A stretch of DNA of 64,000 nucleotides from Paractinoplanes aksuensis (GTDB lineage Bacteria; Actinomycetota; Actinomycetes; Mycobacteriales; Micromonosporaceae): contig NZ_JAMYJR010000021.1 in NCBI RefSeq assembly GCF_024137025.1, positions 62,001 to 126,000 of the forward strand, written 5' to 3'. A model generated the notes under the pieces. That model ran no database searches, was not told the DNA's origin, and worked only from the letters and a program-made list of their open reading frames with translations. Each line of letters begins with the position of its first letter. The stretch's first letter is position 1. Shown here piece after piece: positions 1 to 9,899 of this stretch. The position numbers and the translations under genes are program-made.

Positions 1-400
1 TGCCGGTGACCGGTTCGGCCAGTTCGGCCAGGGCCACATCCGTCGTCTCGGACTGTTTGACCGAAATCACTTCGAGGACGTGGCCGCCGGTGCCCTTGAC
101 CTTCGTGCGCCCGATGGTGGCCGTCGTGCGCTCGGCCACCGTACGGCTGACCTTGCGGCCCTCGGCGTCGCGGAAGCAGTGACCGGCGGTGACGACCCAG
201 GTCGGGGCGATCAGCGCTCCGGAGCAGGAGCTGTCGCGGGTGCCGCGGTCGGGCGTGGGCAGACCGGTCATCGTCAGCAGGACCGAGAAGCGGTAGGCGC
301 CGTCGCGCGCGTTCTCCCCGTACGCGATGGCCGAGGCCGGGCTGGGCAGCCCCAGGACGACCAGCGCGGAAGCCGCCAGCGCGGCGAGAAGCTTGAACAC
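1..400 (-). CDS. Secreted trypsin-like serine protease (S1), C-terminus outside window
   Basis: The reverse strand encodes an S1-family protease from a GTG start at 400. A signal peptide of about 28 residues ends in a PASA-type cleavage site. Residues of the mature protein include a TAGHCF motif (catalytic His) and, about 45 residues later, TDVALAEL (catalytic Asp). The catalytic Ser region would lie left of position 1, so the gene is partial. ATG at 408 is out of frame, which favours the GTG start, although no strong ribosome binding site is visible. It is divergent from the histidine kinase at 478. It probably acts outside the cell. The family is clear, the substrate unknown. Confidence 0.8.
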   Translation of the reverse strand, partial: MFKLLAALAASALVVLGLPSPASAIAYGENARDGAYRFSVLLTMTGLPTPDRGTRDSSCSGALIAPTWVVTAGHCFRDAEGRKVSRTVAERTTATIGRTKVKGTGGHVLEVISVKQSETTDVALAELAEPVTG

Positions 401-477
401 ACGAACATCATTCGAAAACGGCCGTCGGGCCGGTGTCAGCGACGTCCTTATGACTTCTTTATCGCGGGTGTGTCAGC

Positions 478-1557
478 GTGGGGGACGTGAGGCGACGCAT
501 TCTGCTGCTCTGCGCGGCCCTGCTCGTCGCCGGCTTCGTCGTGCGCCCGGTGGCCGAGACCCTGCTGTCGGTGTGGTGGGACATCAGCCCGGTCTGGTGC
601 ACGCCCGGCCCCGACAGCACGAACATCATCTGTCGCCAGCTGTTCCGCCGGCCCAGCATCCCAATAATCCTGGCCATGGGTTTCGTGGTGCTGTTCCTGC
701 TGGCCGCCAGCTATCCGGTGATCCGGTGGTGCCTGCGCCCGCTGCATGACCTGGTGCCGGTGATCGACAACGTCGGGCCGCAGAACCTGGGGCACCGGCT
801 GCGGCCGGGCGACGGGCGGGACGAGCTGGCCGTCCTGGGCCGGTCGATCGACGGGATGATGGACCGGATAGCCGTCGGTTACGAGGCGCAGCGCCGGTTC
901 GCGGCCGACGCCTCGCACGAGCTGCGCACCCCGCTCGCCGTGCAGCGGACGCTGATCGAGGTGGGTCTGGCCCGCACCCTCAAGGAGGGCCAGCTGGAGC
1001 TGCTCGCGGCGCAGCTGCTCGAGACCAACGAACGCAACGAACGCCTGATCGAGGGCCTGCTGGTGCTCAGTGAGAGCGATCGCGGGCTGGTTTCCCGTAC
1101 GCCGTTACGCCTCGACCGGATCACGGCCGGCGTCCTCGACGCGCACCGCACCCGGGCCGGCGAAGCGGGCGTGACGATCACGAGCGAGCTCGCCCCCCGC
1201 GTCGTGGCGGGCGAGCAGGTGCTGCTGGAACGGCTGGTCACCAACCTGGTCCAGAACGCGATCAAGTACAACCGGCCCGGCGGGACGATCGACGTCCGGG
1301 TCGGCGACGACCCCGCGCTGTCGGTGGTCAACACGGGCGACGACGTGCCGCCGGACGAGGTGCCGGCGCTGTTCGAGCCGTTCCGCCGGCTGCACGGCTC
1401 GCGCATCGACCACAGCGGCGGGGCCGGGCTCGGGCTGGCCATCGCCCGGTCGATCACCCGGGCCCACGACGGGATCATCGCGGCCTCCTCGACCGGCCGC
1501 GACGGTCTCAGCGTGCAGGTGTCGTTCCCCGCCCCGACGGCAGTCGCCGGTCGATGA
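478..1557 (+). CDS. Membrane sensor histidine kinase (HAMP-HisKA-HATPase), orphan
   Basis: This is a 359-residue kinase. Transmembrane helices lie at about residues 8-30 and 62-86, with only a short (about 30 residue) extracellular loop between them. A HAMP segment follows (RPLHDLVPVIDN onward). The HisKA box SHELRTPL carries the phospho-acceptor His147. The ATPase domain has an N-box (NLVQNAIKYN), an F-box (LFEPFRRL) and a G2 box (GAGLGLAIA). No response regulator is adjacent, so the partner is unknown. The GTG start follows a short divergent promoter region shared with the protease gene on the other strand. The last 50 bases overlap the 3' end of the convergent MFS gene, so both stop regions share DNA. 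Confidence 0.9.
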   Translation: MGDVRRRILLLCAALLVAGFVVRPVAETLLSVWWDISPVWCTPGPDSTNIICRQLFRRPSIPIILAMGFVVLFLLAASYPVIRWCLRPLHDLVPVIDNVGPQNLGHRLRPGDGRDELAVLGRSIDGMMDRIAVGYEAQRRFAADASHELRTPLAVQRTLIEVGLARTLKEGQLELLAAQLLETNERNERLIEGLLVLSESDRGLVSRTPLRLDRITAGVLDAHRTRAGEAGVTITSELAPRVVAGEQVLLERLVTNLVQNAIKYNRPGGTIDVRVGDDPALSVVNTGDDVPPDEVPALFEPFRRLHGSRIDHSGGAGLGLAIARSITRAHDGIIAASSTGRDGLSVQVSFPAPTAVAGR

Positions 1558-2881
1558 GGACTGCCGCCACGAAAGCCAGGATCGCCGCCGCGGCCCAGGC
1601 GACCCACGGCGTACGGCCGGTCGCCCCGGGCACGCCGGTCGTCGCCCCCGCCAGCAACAGCAACGCCGCCGTCCCGAGCGCGGTGCCCAGCTGAGCACTG
1701 GTGTTGGCCAGCCCGGCCGAGGTGGCCCGCGCCTGCTCCGGCACGTCGGTGGCCAGTGACGTGGTCGCCACCGAGGCCAGGCCCAGCCCGAACCCGGCCG
1801 CCGCCACCCCGGCCCCGATCAGCACCGGTGAGGCGGGGCCGAGCAGGGGCAGGGCGAGGCCGGCGCCGATCGTGAGCAGGCCGGCCGCGGCCACCCGTTC
1901 CGCGGGCCGGCGCACGATCAGCCGGGCCGCCAGCGCCGAGCCGGGGATCACCGCGAGGCTGAGCGGCAGCAGGGTGGCCGCGGCCTCCAGCGGCGTACGC
2001 CCCAGAGCGCCCTGCAGATGCAGCGTGACCAGCGTGACCACCCCGGTCGTGGCCGTGTTGAAGAAGGCGCCGCCGGCCCCGCGCCGCACCTGCGGCAGCC
2101 GCAGCACGCCCGAGAGCAGCAGCGGGGCCGGCGACCGCCGGTCGACCACCACGAACAGCGCGGCCAGCACCGCCGCGACGGCCAGCAGCCAGGGCGCCTC
2201 GCCGAACAGGATCGCCGCCATCACCGCCCCGGTCAGCAGCACCGATCCGGCCAGGTTGAGCGACCCGCCCTCGGGGGCCGCGGCCCGGGCCGGCACGAAC
2301 CGCACGATCGCGACCGCCAGCACGGCCGAGACGCCCAGCAGCCCCCAGAAGATCAACCGCCAGCTCCCGGCCGCGGTGACCAGTCCACCCACGACGAAGC
2401 CGGACGCGCCCGCCGCCGCCCCGGCCGCGCTCCACGCCGCCACCGCCCGGGCCCGCTGCCGCTCGTCCGCGGCCACCGCCGTGAGCAGCCGCAACGCCGA
2501 CGGCACGGCAATCGCCGCGGCCGCACCCTGCAGGCACCGCCCGGCCGACAGCAGCACCACCGTCGAGGCCGTGGCCGTGAGCAGCGACCCGGCGGCGAAG
2601 GCGACCAGGCTGCCGAGAATGCACCGCCGGTGCCCGAAGCGGTCGCCCAGCCGCGCGCCGAACATCAGCAGCCCGCCGAAGAACATGGCGTAGCCGACGG
2701 CGACGAGCGTGCCGTCGGCCGGTTCGGCGCCGACATCGCCGAGCATCGCCGGCAGCGTCGTCACGACCACTGTCACCCCGAGGACGTCGACGAACTGGAC
2801 CAGACACAGCGCGACCACCGGCCATCCCATGTCCGGCGGGTGCCCATTCCGGACCAACCATGAACGTTTTGCCGTGTCCAC
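1508..2881 (-). CDS. MFS drug/solute exporter (DHA2-like, 14 TM)
   Basis: A 457-residue polytopic membrane protein of the major facilitator superfamily. The loop motif GARLGDRFGHRR after the second helix matches motif A of the family. Motif C-like glycine-rich stretches follow (GASGFVVGGLV), and the length and helix count fit the 14-helix DHA2 drug:H+ antiporters. It starts with GTG at 2881. No TetR- or MarR-type regulator lies beside it, so regulation cannot be read from context. The 3' end overlaps the histidine kinase gene by 50 bases. The family is safe; the substrate is not predictable. Confidence 0.88.
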   Translation of the reverse strand: MDTAKRSWLVRNGHPPDMGWPVVALCLVQFVDVLGVTVVVTTLPAMLGDVGAEPADGTLVAVGYAMFFGGLLMFGARLGDRFGHRRCILGSLVAFAAGSLLTATASTVVLLSAGRCLQGAAAAIAVPSALRLLTAVAADERQRARAVAAWSAAGAAAGASGFVVGGLVTAAGSWRLIFWGLLGVSAVLAVAIVRFVPARAAAPEGGSLNLAGSVLLTGAVMAAILFGEAPWLLAVAAVLAALFVVVDRRSPAPLLLSGVLRLPQVRRGAGGAFFNTATTGVVTLVTLHLQGALGRTPLEAAATLLPLSLAVIPGSALAARLIVRRPAERVAAAGLLTIGAGLALPLLGPASPVLIGAGVAAAGFGLGLASVATTSLATDVPEQARATSAGLANTSAQLGTALGTAALLLLAGATTGVPGATGRTPWVAWAAAAILAFVAAVLIDRRLPSGRGTTPAR

Positions 2882-3040
2882 GACATCACCCGTTGACGAA
2901 CTAGTGATGTATCTGAAACCTTGAATGCCTGTTCACGAAAAAACTCAGCAGCACAGCGAAAAATCGTGGCAGGCATCCCCGTCCCCCGGTGGTCGCCGGG
3001 TCCCCGCCCGGCGGCCACGTGCGCACACGAAGAGGGAACG

Positions 3041-6000
3041 ATGAGAGGACGAAGACTCCTTACCGGCATCCTGGCGACCGCTCTGGTCACCGCCGGGATC
3101 TCGGCCGCCCCGGCTCAGGCCGCGGGCGGCCCCAACCTCGCGCAAGGCAAGGCCGCCACTGCCAGTGGCGTCAACGGCCCGTACGGCGCCGGCAACGTCA
3201 CCGACGGCAACGCGGGCTCGTACTGGGAGAGCCCGAACAATTCCTTCCCGCAGTGGGTGCAGGTCGACCTCGGCAGCAGCCTGGCGATCGACCAGGTCAA
3301 GCTCAAGCTGCCACCGCCGGCCGAGTGGGCCACCCGCACCCAGACGCTGAGCGTGCAGGGCAGCACCAACAACTCGAGCTGGAGCACGCTCTCGGCCAGT
3401 GCCGGGCGCACCTTCAACCCGGCCAGCGGCAACGCCGTCACCATCGACTTCGCGGCGGCGACCGTCCGCTACGTCCGCGTCAACGTCACCGCCAACACCG
3501 GCTGGCCGGCCGCGCAGCTCTCCGAGGTGGAGGTCTACGGGGTCGCCGGCACGGGCCCCGATCCCGACCCCGACCCGCCGACGGGCACCAACCTCGCGGC
3601 CGGCAAGCCGATGGAGGCGTCCAACAACGTCTTCAATTTCGTCGCGGCCAACGCCAACGACAACAACCTGGCCAGCTACTGGGAGTCCAACGGCTTCCCG
3701 GCCACGCTGACGGCCAAGCTCGGCTCGGACGCGAACGTGACCGGCGTCGTGGTCAAGCTCAACCCCGACCCGGCCTGGGGAGCGCGCACGCAGGGCATCC
3801 AGGTGCTCGGCCGGGCCTCGGGGGCCGCGAGCTTCACCTCGCTCAAGGCCCGCACCGACTACGCGTTCGGCTCGGGCAACACCGTGACGATCCCGGTCAC
3901 CGGGCGGGTCGCCGATCTGCAGCTGCAGTTCTTCAGCAACACCGGCGCCCCGGGCGGCCAGGTCGCCGAGCTGCAGGTTCTCGGCTCGTGGGCCCCCGCG
4001 TCGGATCTCGTCGTGACCGGTCTGGCGTGGACACCGAGTTCCCCGGACGAGTCGTCCACGATCAACGTCTCGGCTTCCGTACGCAACGCCGGCACCGTCG
4101 CCGCAGCCGCGACCACGGTCGACGTGCGCCTGAACGGCAACGTCATCGGCAGCGCGAACGTCGGCGCCCTCGCGGCCGGCGCCTCGAGCACCGTCAGCGT
4201 CAGCGCCGGACGACGGGGGCAGGGCAGCTACCAGGTCTCGGCCGTGGTCGACCCGGCCAACACCGTGCCCGAGACCGACAACAGCAACAACACCTACACG
4301 TCGCCCACCGCGCTCGTCGTCGCCCAGGCGCCGGGCCCCGACCTGCAGGTCGTGAGCGTCACCCCGAACCCGGCCAACCCGGCCGCGGGCTCGTCCGTGA
4401 CGTTCGCGGTGCAGGTCAACAACCGGGGCACCAGTGCCGCCGCGGCCAGTGTCACCCGGGTCGTCGCCGGTAGCACCACGCTCAACGCCAGCACCGGCAC
4501 GATCGCGGCCGGGGCGACGGTCACCGTCAACGTCGGGACGTGGACGGCGACCAGTGGCGGCGCGACCGTCACGGCCACCGCCGACGCCACGAACGTGATC
4601 GCGGAGACGAACGAGAACAACAACTCCCGTACGCAATCGATCGTGGTCGGCCGGGGCGCGGCGACCCCCTATGTCTCGTACGAGGCCGAGGCCGCCCGCT
4701 ACTCGGGAACCCTGATCGAGGCGGACGCGCTGCGGACCTTCGGGCACACGAACTTCGGCACCGAATCGTCCGGCCGCAAGTCGGTCCGCCTGACCAGCAC
4801 CGGCCAGTTCGTCGAGTTCACCTCGGTCAACCAGGCCAACTCGATCGTCGTGCGCAACTCCATCCCGGACGCGCCGGGCGGGGGCGGTCAGACCGCGACG
4901 ATCAGCCTGTACGCCAACGACCAGTTCGTGCAGAAGCTGACGCTCTCGTCACGCAACAGCTGGCTCTACGGCACGACCGACGACACCGAGTCACTGTCGA
5001 ACACGCCGTCGGCCGACGCGCGGCGGCTCTTCGACGAGTCGAACGCGCTGCTGTCCACCTCGTACCCGGCCGGCACCCGCTTCAAGCTGCAGCGGGACGC
5101 CGGTGACAGCGCGTCGTTCTACTACATCGACATGATCGACCTGGAGCAGGTGGCGCCGGCGCTGAGCCAGCCCGCGGGCTGCGTGTCGATCACCAACTAC
5201 GGCGCGGTGCCGAACGACGGCGTGGACGACACGGCGGCCATCCAGCGGGCCGTCACCGACGATGAGAACGGTGTGATCAGCTGCGTCTGGATCCCGGCCG
5301 GTCAGTGGCGGCAGGAGCAGAAGATCCTGTCGCCCGACCCGACCCGCAACCAGTGGAACCAGAAGGGCATCCGGAACGTGGTCGTCCGCGGGGCGGGCAT
5401 GTGGCACACGCGGCTCTACACGAACACCGAGCCGCAGAACGTGGTCGGCAACATCAACCACCCGCACGAGGGCAACGTCGGCTTCGACATCGACGACAAC
5501 ACGCAGATCTCCGACCTGGCGATCTTCGGCATGACGACGAACCGGGCCAACCGCGGGCACGGCATCAACGGCCGGCTGGGCAAGAACACGAAGATCAGCA
5601 ACGTGTGGATCGAGCACGTCAACGTCGGCGCCTGGGTCGGCCGCGACTACTCGGACACCCCGGCCTACTGGAACCCGGGTGACGGGCTCGAGTTCAGCGG
5701 CATGCGCATCCGGGACACGTACGCCGACGGCATCAACTTCAGCAACGGCACGCGCAACTCGCGGGTGTTCAACTCGACCTTCCGGACGACCGGTGACGAC
5801 TCGCTGGCCGTCTGGTCCAACCCGCGCGTCAAGGACGCGTCGGCCGACTCGGCCAACAACAACCACTTCGTCAACAACACGGTGCAGTTGCCGTGGCGGG
5901 CCAACGCGATCGCGATCTACGGCGGCTCGAACAACTCGGCCGAGAACAACCTGATCTACGACACGATGAACTACCCCGGCATCATGCTGGCGACCGACCA

Positions 6001-6382
6001 CGACCCGCTGCCGTTCGGCGGGACGACGCTGCTCGCCAACAACGGCCTCTACCGGGCCGGTGGGGTGTTCTGGAACGAGGACCAGGAGTTCGGCGCGATC
6101 ACGCTGTTCCCGTCGAGCAAGCCGATCCCCGGCGTCACCATCCGGGACACCGACATCGTGGACTCCACGTATGACGGCATCCAGTTCAAGACCGGTGGGG
6201 GCGAGATGCCCAACGTAGCGGTCACCAACGTCCGCATCGACAAGAGCAACAACGGGGCGGGCATCCTCGCGATGAGCGGCGCCCGCGGCAACGCCAACCT
6301 GACCAACGTGACCATCACCAACTCGGCCGACGGCAACATCGTCGTCCAGCCGGGCTCGCAGTTCGTCATCAACGGCGGCTGA
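3041..6382 (+). CDS. Secreted multi-domain beta-helix glycosidase, probable GH87 (mycodextranase/alpha-1,3-glucanase)
   Basis: A 1113-residue exported enzyme. The ATG at 3041 has a GAGGG ribosome site and begins a clear signal peptide (MRGRRLLTG...). The open frame extends 40 codons further upstream without support. Domains in order: two discoidin (F5/8C) modules at about 30-165 and 180-315, separated by a D/P-rich linker; two CARDB-type Ig-like repeats at about 318-425 and 430-530; a CBM6-like module at about 545-690 (YEAEAARYSG); and from about 712 a right-handed beta-helix (ITNYGAVPNDGVDDT). The acidic motifs DGINF (about 896) and TGDDSLAVW (about 919) are arranged as in GH87 catalytic domains. 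It probably degrades alpha-glucan of fungal walls or dextrans. The GH87 assignment is from memory of motifs; another beta-helix lyase or hydrolase is possible. Confidence 0.8.
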   Translation: MRGRRLLTGILATALVTAGISAAPAQAAGGPNLAQGKAATASGVNGPYGAGNVTDGNAGSYWESPNNSFPQWVQVDLGSSLAIDQVKLKLPPPAEWATRTQTLSVQGSTNNSSWSTLSASAGRTFNPASGNAVTIDFAAATVRYVRVNVTANTGWPAAQLSEVEVYGVAGTGPDPDPDPPTGTNLAAGKPMEASNNVFNFVAANANDNNLASYWESNGFPATLTAKLGSDANVTGVVVKLNPDPAWGARTQGIQVLGRASGAASFTSLKARTDYAFGSGNTVTIPVTGRVADLQLQFFSNTGAPGGQVAELQVLGSWAPASDLVVTGLAWTPSSPDESSTINVSASVRNAGTVAAAATTVDVRLNGNVIGSANVGALAAGASSTVSVSAGRRGQGSYQVSAVVDPANTVPETDNSNNTYTSPTALVVAQAPGPDLQVVSVTPNPANPAAGSSVTFAVQVNNRGTSAAAASVTRVVAGSTTLNASTGTIAAGATVTVNVGTWTATSGGATVTATADATNVIAETNENNNSRTQSIVVGRGAATPYVSYEAEAARYSGTLIEADALRTFGHTNFGTESSGRKSVRLTSTGQFVEFTSVNQANSIVVRNSIPDAPGGGGQTATISLYANDQFVQKLTLSSRNSWLYGTTDDTESLSNTPSADARRLFDESNALLSTSYPAGTRFKLQRDAGDSASFYYIDMIDLEQVAPALSQPAGCVSITNYGAVPNDGVDDTAAIQRAVTDDENGVISCVWIPAGQWRQEQKILSPDPTRNQWNQKGIRNVVVRGAGMWHTRLYTNTEPQNVVGNINHPHEGNVGFDIDDNTQISDLAIFGMTTNRANRGHGINGRLGKNTKISNVWIEHVNVGAWVGRDYSDTPAYWNPGDGLEFSGMRIRDTYADGINFSNGTRNSRVFNSTFRTTGDDSLAVWSNPRVKDASADSANNNHFVNNTVQLPWRANAIAIYGGSNNSAENNLIYDTMNYPGIMLATDHDPLPFGGTTLLANNGLYRAGGVFWNEDQEFGAITLFPSSKPIPGVTIRDTDIVDSTYDGIQFKTGGGEMPNVAVTNVRIDKSNNGAGILAMSGARGNANLTNVTITNSADGNIVVQPGSQFVINGG

Positions 6383-6390
6383 TCCAGGGT

Positions 6391-6430
6391 GCGGTGCCGT
6401 CCCCCGGCCGGGAGGTAGGGGCGGCACCGC
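6391..6430 (+). terminator. Hairpin terminator after the beta-helix glycosidase
   Basis: The arms GCGGTGCCG(T)CCCC and GGGGCGGCACCGC form a 13-bp stem with one bulged base around a GC-rich loop, nine bases after the stop codon. No U-tract follows, as is usual for GC-rich actinomycete terminators. Confidence 0.6.
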
Positions 6431-6553
6431 GCCGAGCCGCGTACCCCGATTGCGCGGGGACATTCGGCTGACGCCCGGAAAGGTGGCACCCCGGCGAGGG
6501 TCGGCATGACATATCGTGCCTGAGTGGTCGCATTCCGTCACTCTGGAGGCACG

Positions 6554-7402
6554 ATGGTCCGCCGCTGGCACCTGGTCGTCCTCGGCTCGCTCGCCGTCTT
6601 CGCGCTGGCCTGCGAGGCGGGCGCCGGGGGTGCGGGCGGCGGCGGGGCCGACCCCGACTCGCCACCGCCCAAGGGATATCCGTCCTCGATGGCCGCCCTG
6701 GGCGACTCGATCACCGCCGGCTTCGGCAGCTGCGGGTCGTTCCTGGCCTGCAGCCGCAACTCGTGGTCGACCGGCTCGGCCGAGGCCGTGGACAGCCACT
6801 ACCGCCGGATCCTGGCCAAGAACCCGAAGATCAAGGGCAAGGCCCGCAACTTCGCCCGCCCCGGGGCCGAGGCCGACGCGCTGTCGGGCCAGGTCGCCCA
6901 GGCCATCGACATGAAGGCCCAGTACGTCACGATCCTCATCGGAGCCAACGACGCCTGCGCCCCCACCCCGGCCGGCATGACCTCGGTGACCGCGTTCCGC
7001 CGCGACGTCGGCCGGGGGCTGACCCGCCTCAAGAAGGGCCTGCCCAAGGCCGAGGTGCTGGTGGCCGGCATCCCCGACCTCTACCGCCTGTGGCAGCTGG
7101 GCCGCAAGGACGACCGGGCCGTACGGGCCTGGCAGCGCTTCACCACCTGCCCGTCCATGCTGGCCGACCCCAGGTCGAACGACGAGTCCGACGCCGAACG
7201 CCGCCGCACGGTGCAGGCCCGCATCAACGACTACAACGACGAGCTGCGCCAGGCCTGCGACAAGTACGGCGCCCGCTGCCGCTGGGACAACGACTCCCAC
7301 GAGACCAGCTTCAACCTCGACCTCGTCAACCAGGTCGACTTCTTCCACCCCGACGTCGAAGGCCAGGCCCAACTAGCCGACGCCACCTACCAGCGCTTCT
7401 GA
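6554..7402 (+). CDS. SGNH/GDSL-family lipoprotein esterase
   Basis: A 282-residue exported hydrolase. ATG 6554 is preceded by GGAGG at a good distance. The signal sequence ends in a lipobox-like LALAC, so the mature protein is probably lipid-anchored. A G/A/P-rich spacer is followed by block I (GDSITAGFG, catalytic Ser), block III (IGANDAC) and block V (DFFHPDVEG, Asp-x-x-His). These are the SGNH catalytic residues, all intact. Many actinomycete members are extracellular lipases or carbohydrate esterases; the substrate cannot be stated. It follows the beta-helix enzyme on the same strand, but a hairpin terminator separates them. Confidence 0.85.
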   Translation: MVRRWHLVVLGSLAVFALACEAGAGGAGGGGADPDSPPPKGYPSSMAALGDSITAGFGSCGSFLACSRNSWSTGSAEAVDSHYRRILAKNPKIKGKARNFARPGAEADALSGQVAQAIDMKAQYVTILIGANDACAPTPAGMTSVTAFRRDVGRGLTRLKKGLPKAEVLVAGIPDLYRLWQLGRKDDRAVRAWQRFTTCPSMLADPRSNDESDAERRRTVQARINDYNDELRQACDKYGARCRWDNDSHETSFNLDLVNQVDFFHPDVEGQAQLADATYQRF

Positions 7403-7415
7403 CGCCGCGGCGCCG

Positions 7416-8794
<1,379 letters not shown>

Positions 8795-8798
<4 letters not shown>

Positions 8799-9685
8799 CC
8801 GTCAAGCCTATCCACGGACGCGCCCGGCCTCTCCTCGTTGCCGACTTCACCGGCGGTGCGGCCGAGCGGCTGCGGGCCCGGCCGGTCCTCGCCCTCGACT
8901 TCGCCGGTGGTGAGGCCGGGCGGTTGCGGGAGGGGCTGGTCCTCGCTGCCGACTTCGCCGGTGGTGAGACCGGGCGGTTGCGGGAGGGGCCGGAAGGCGG
9001 CGGTGCTGACGTCGGCGACCAGTTCGGTGAAGTCGGTGCCATAGGCGTTGGGTTCGACGATGCGGAGCACCAGCGCGAAGGGGCGGTCGGCGCCGTACTG
9101 GCGGGCAAGCTCGACGTGGTGCTGCGCGAGATAGCGGGCGCCGGCCAGGTTGCTGCCCGCGGTCAGGCCGCCGATGAAGAAGACCGGGCGGCCGCCGCCC
9201 GGGCCCCAGAAACGGGCGAGCAGGACGTGGCTGGCTTCCGGCCCCGCCTCGTACCGGGTGGCGCCGACCGTGAACGACATGCGGCGTTGCTCGTCGTCGA
9301 AGACCTCGTAGGTCACGCCGCGCAGGATGGTGCGGACGTGGGTGGCGCTGCGGGGGCTGGCGCCGCCGGGACCGCCGACGCAGAACTCGGTGAGACGGCC
9401 GATCTCGCCCGTCGGCTGGTTCTCGCCCACCCGGTCGGCGTGGGCGCCGCACTCGCGGGCGATGGTCGCCAGCTCGACCAACGCGGCCACGTCACGCCGG
9501 TGGACGCTGGACTCGCGGGTCGACGACGCGTGCCGGGACACCACCAGCAGGCAGCTCGCGCCGTCGGTGAGCCCGAAGAAGGCCCGTTCCCGGCCCAGCT
9601 TGCGCCGGCGCAGCCCGAACCCGGCCAGCCAGACCGCCGTGCCGGCGATGACGCTGGCCAGCAGGTTGATCAAAAGGTCGCCCAC
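8795..9685 (-). CDS. Membrane-anchored protein of unknown function with C-terminal 18-residue repeats
   Basis: A 296-residue protein with one N-terminal transmembrane helix (about residues 5-24) followed by basic residues, suggesting a cytoplasmic body. The globular part (about 40-225) contains a strand-rich stretch (CLLVVSRHAS) and a conserved-looking segment FFIGGLTAGSNLAGARYL. I do not recognise the fold. The C-terminus has three near-identical 18-residue repeats (PLPQPPGLTTGEVGSEDQ type), encoded by 54-bp tandem DNA repeats. It lies directly upstream of lpdA with a four-base overlap. The repeats may vary in number between strains. No function is proposed. Confidence 0.75.
8832..8993. repeat. 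Three in-frame 54-bp tandem repeats
   Basis: Units begin at about 8832, 8886 and 8940, with the two right-hand copies most alike. The period is a multiple of three and encodes the proline-rich C-terminal repeats of the membrane protein at 8795-9685. Confidence 0.85.
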
Positions 9686-9732
9686 GCTTCGATGATGTCC
9701 GATCCCAGCCCGCCGCGCTGACCCGGACCTCG

Positions 9733-9744
9733 GACCGGCCGGTC
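9733..9744. other. Perfect 12-bp palindrome GACCGGCCGGTC
   Basis: A self-complementary 12-mer in the gap between two minus-strand genes, immediately beside the 40-bp repeats. It may form part of the 3' end of the upstream transcript. Its function is unknown. Confidence 0.4.
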
Positions 9745-9750
9745 GGCCCG

Positions 9751-9899
9751 CAGAGGAGTCAGCGGCGGCGCGGCGGTTCGGACCGGCCAGCAGAGGAGTC
9801 AGCGGCGGCGCGGCGGTTCGGACCGGCCAGCAGAGGAGTCAGCGGCGGCGTGGGGGTTTCGGACCGGCCGGCCAGCAGAGGTGTCAGCGGCGGCGTGGG
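9751..9899. repeat. 40-45 bp minisatellite spanning the 3' end of a gene
   Basis: Four copies start at 9751, 9791, 9831 and 9876 (CAGAGGAGTCAGCGGCGGCG... core). The first three are spaced exactly 40 bp, the last 45 bp. The rightmost copy contains the stop codon of the DMT-type gene, so the other three copies are duplications of that gene's 3' end lying downstream of it. Confidence 0.9.

Noticed and set aside
879..2861. A 660-codon open frame on the minus strand across the kinase and transporter genes
   Set aside because: Its translation is R/G/A-rich low-complexity sequence, and it is a high-GC shadow of the kinase and MFS genes, both of which have clear motifs.
2893..2921. Promoter TTGACG upstream of the beta-helix glycosidase
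   Set aside because: No acceptable -10 box at 16-18 bases, so it is left uncalled.
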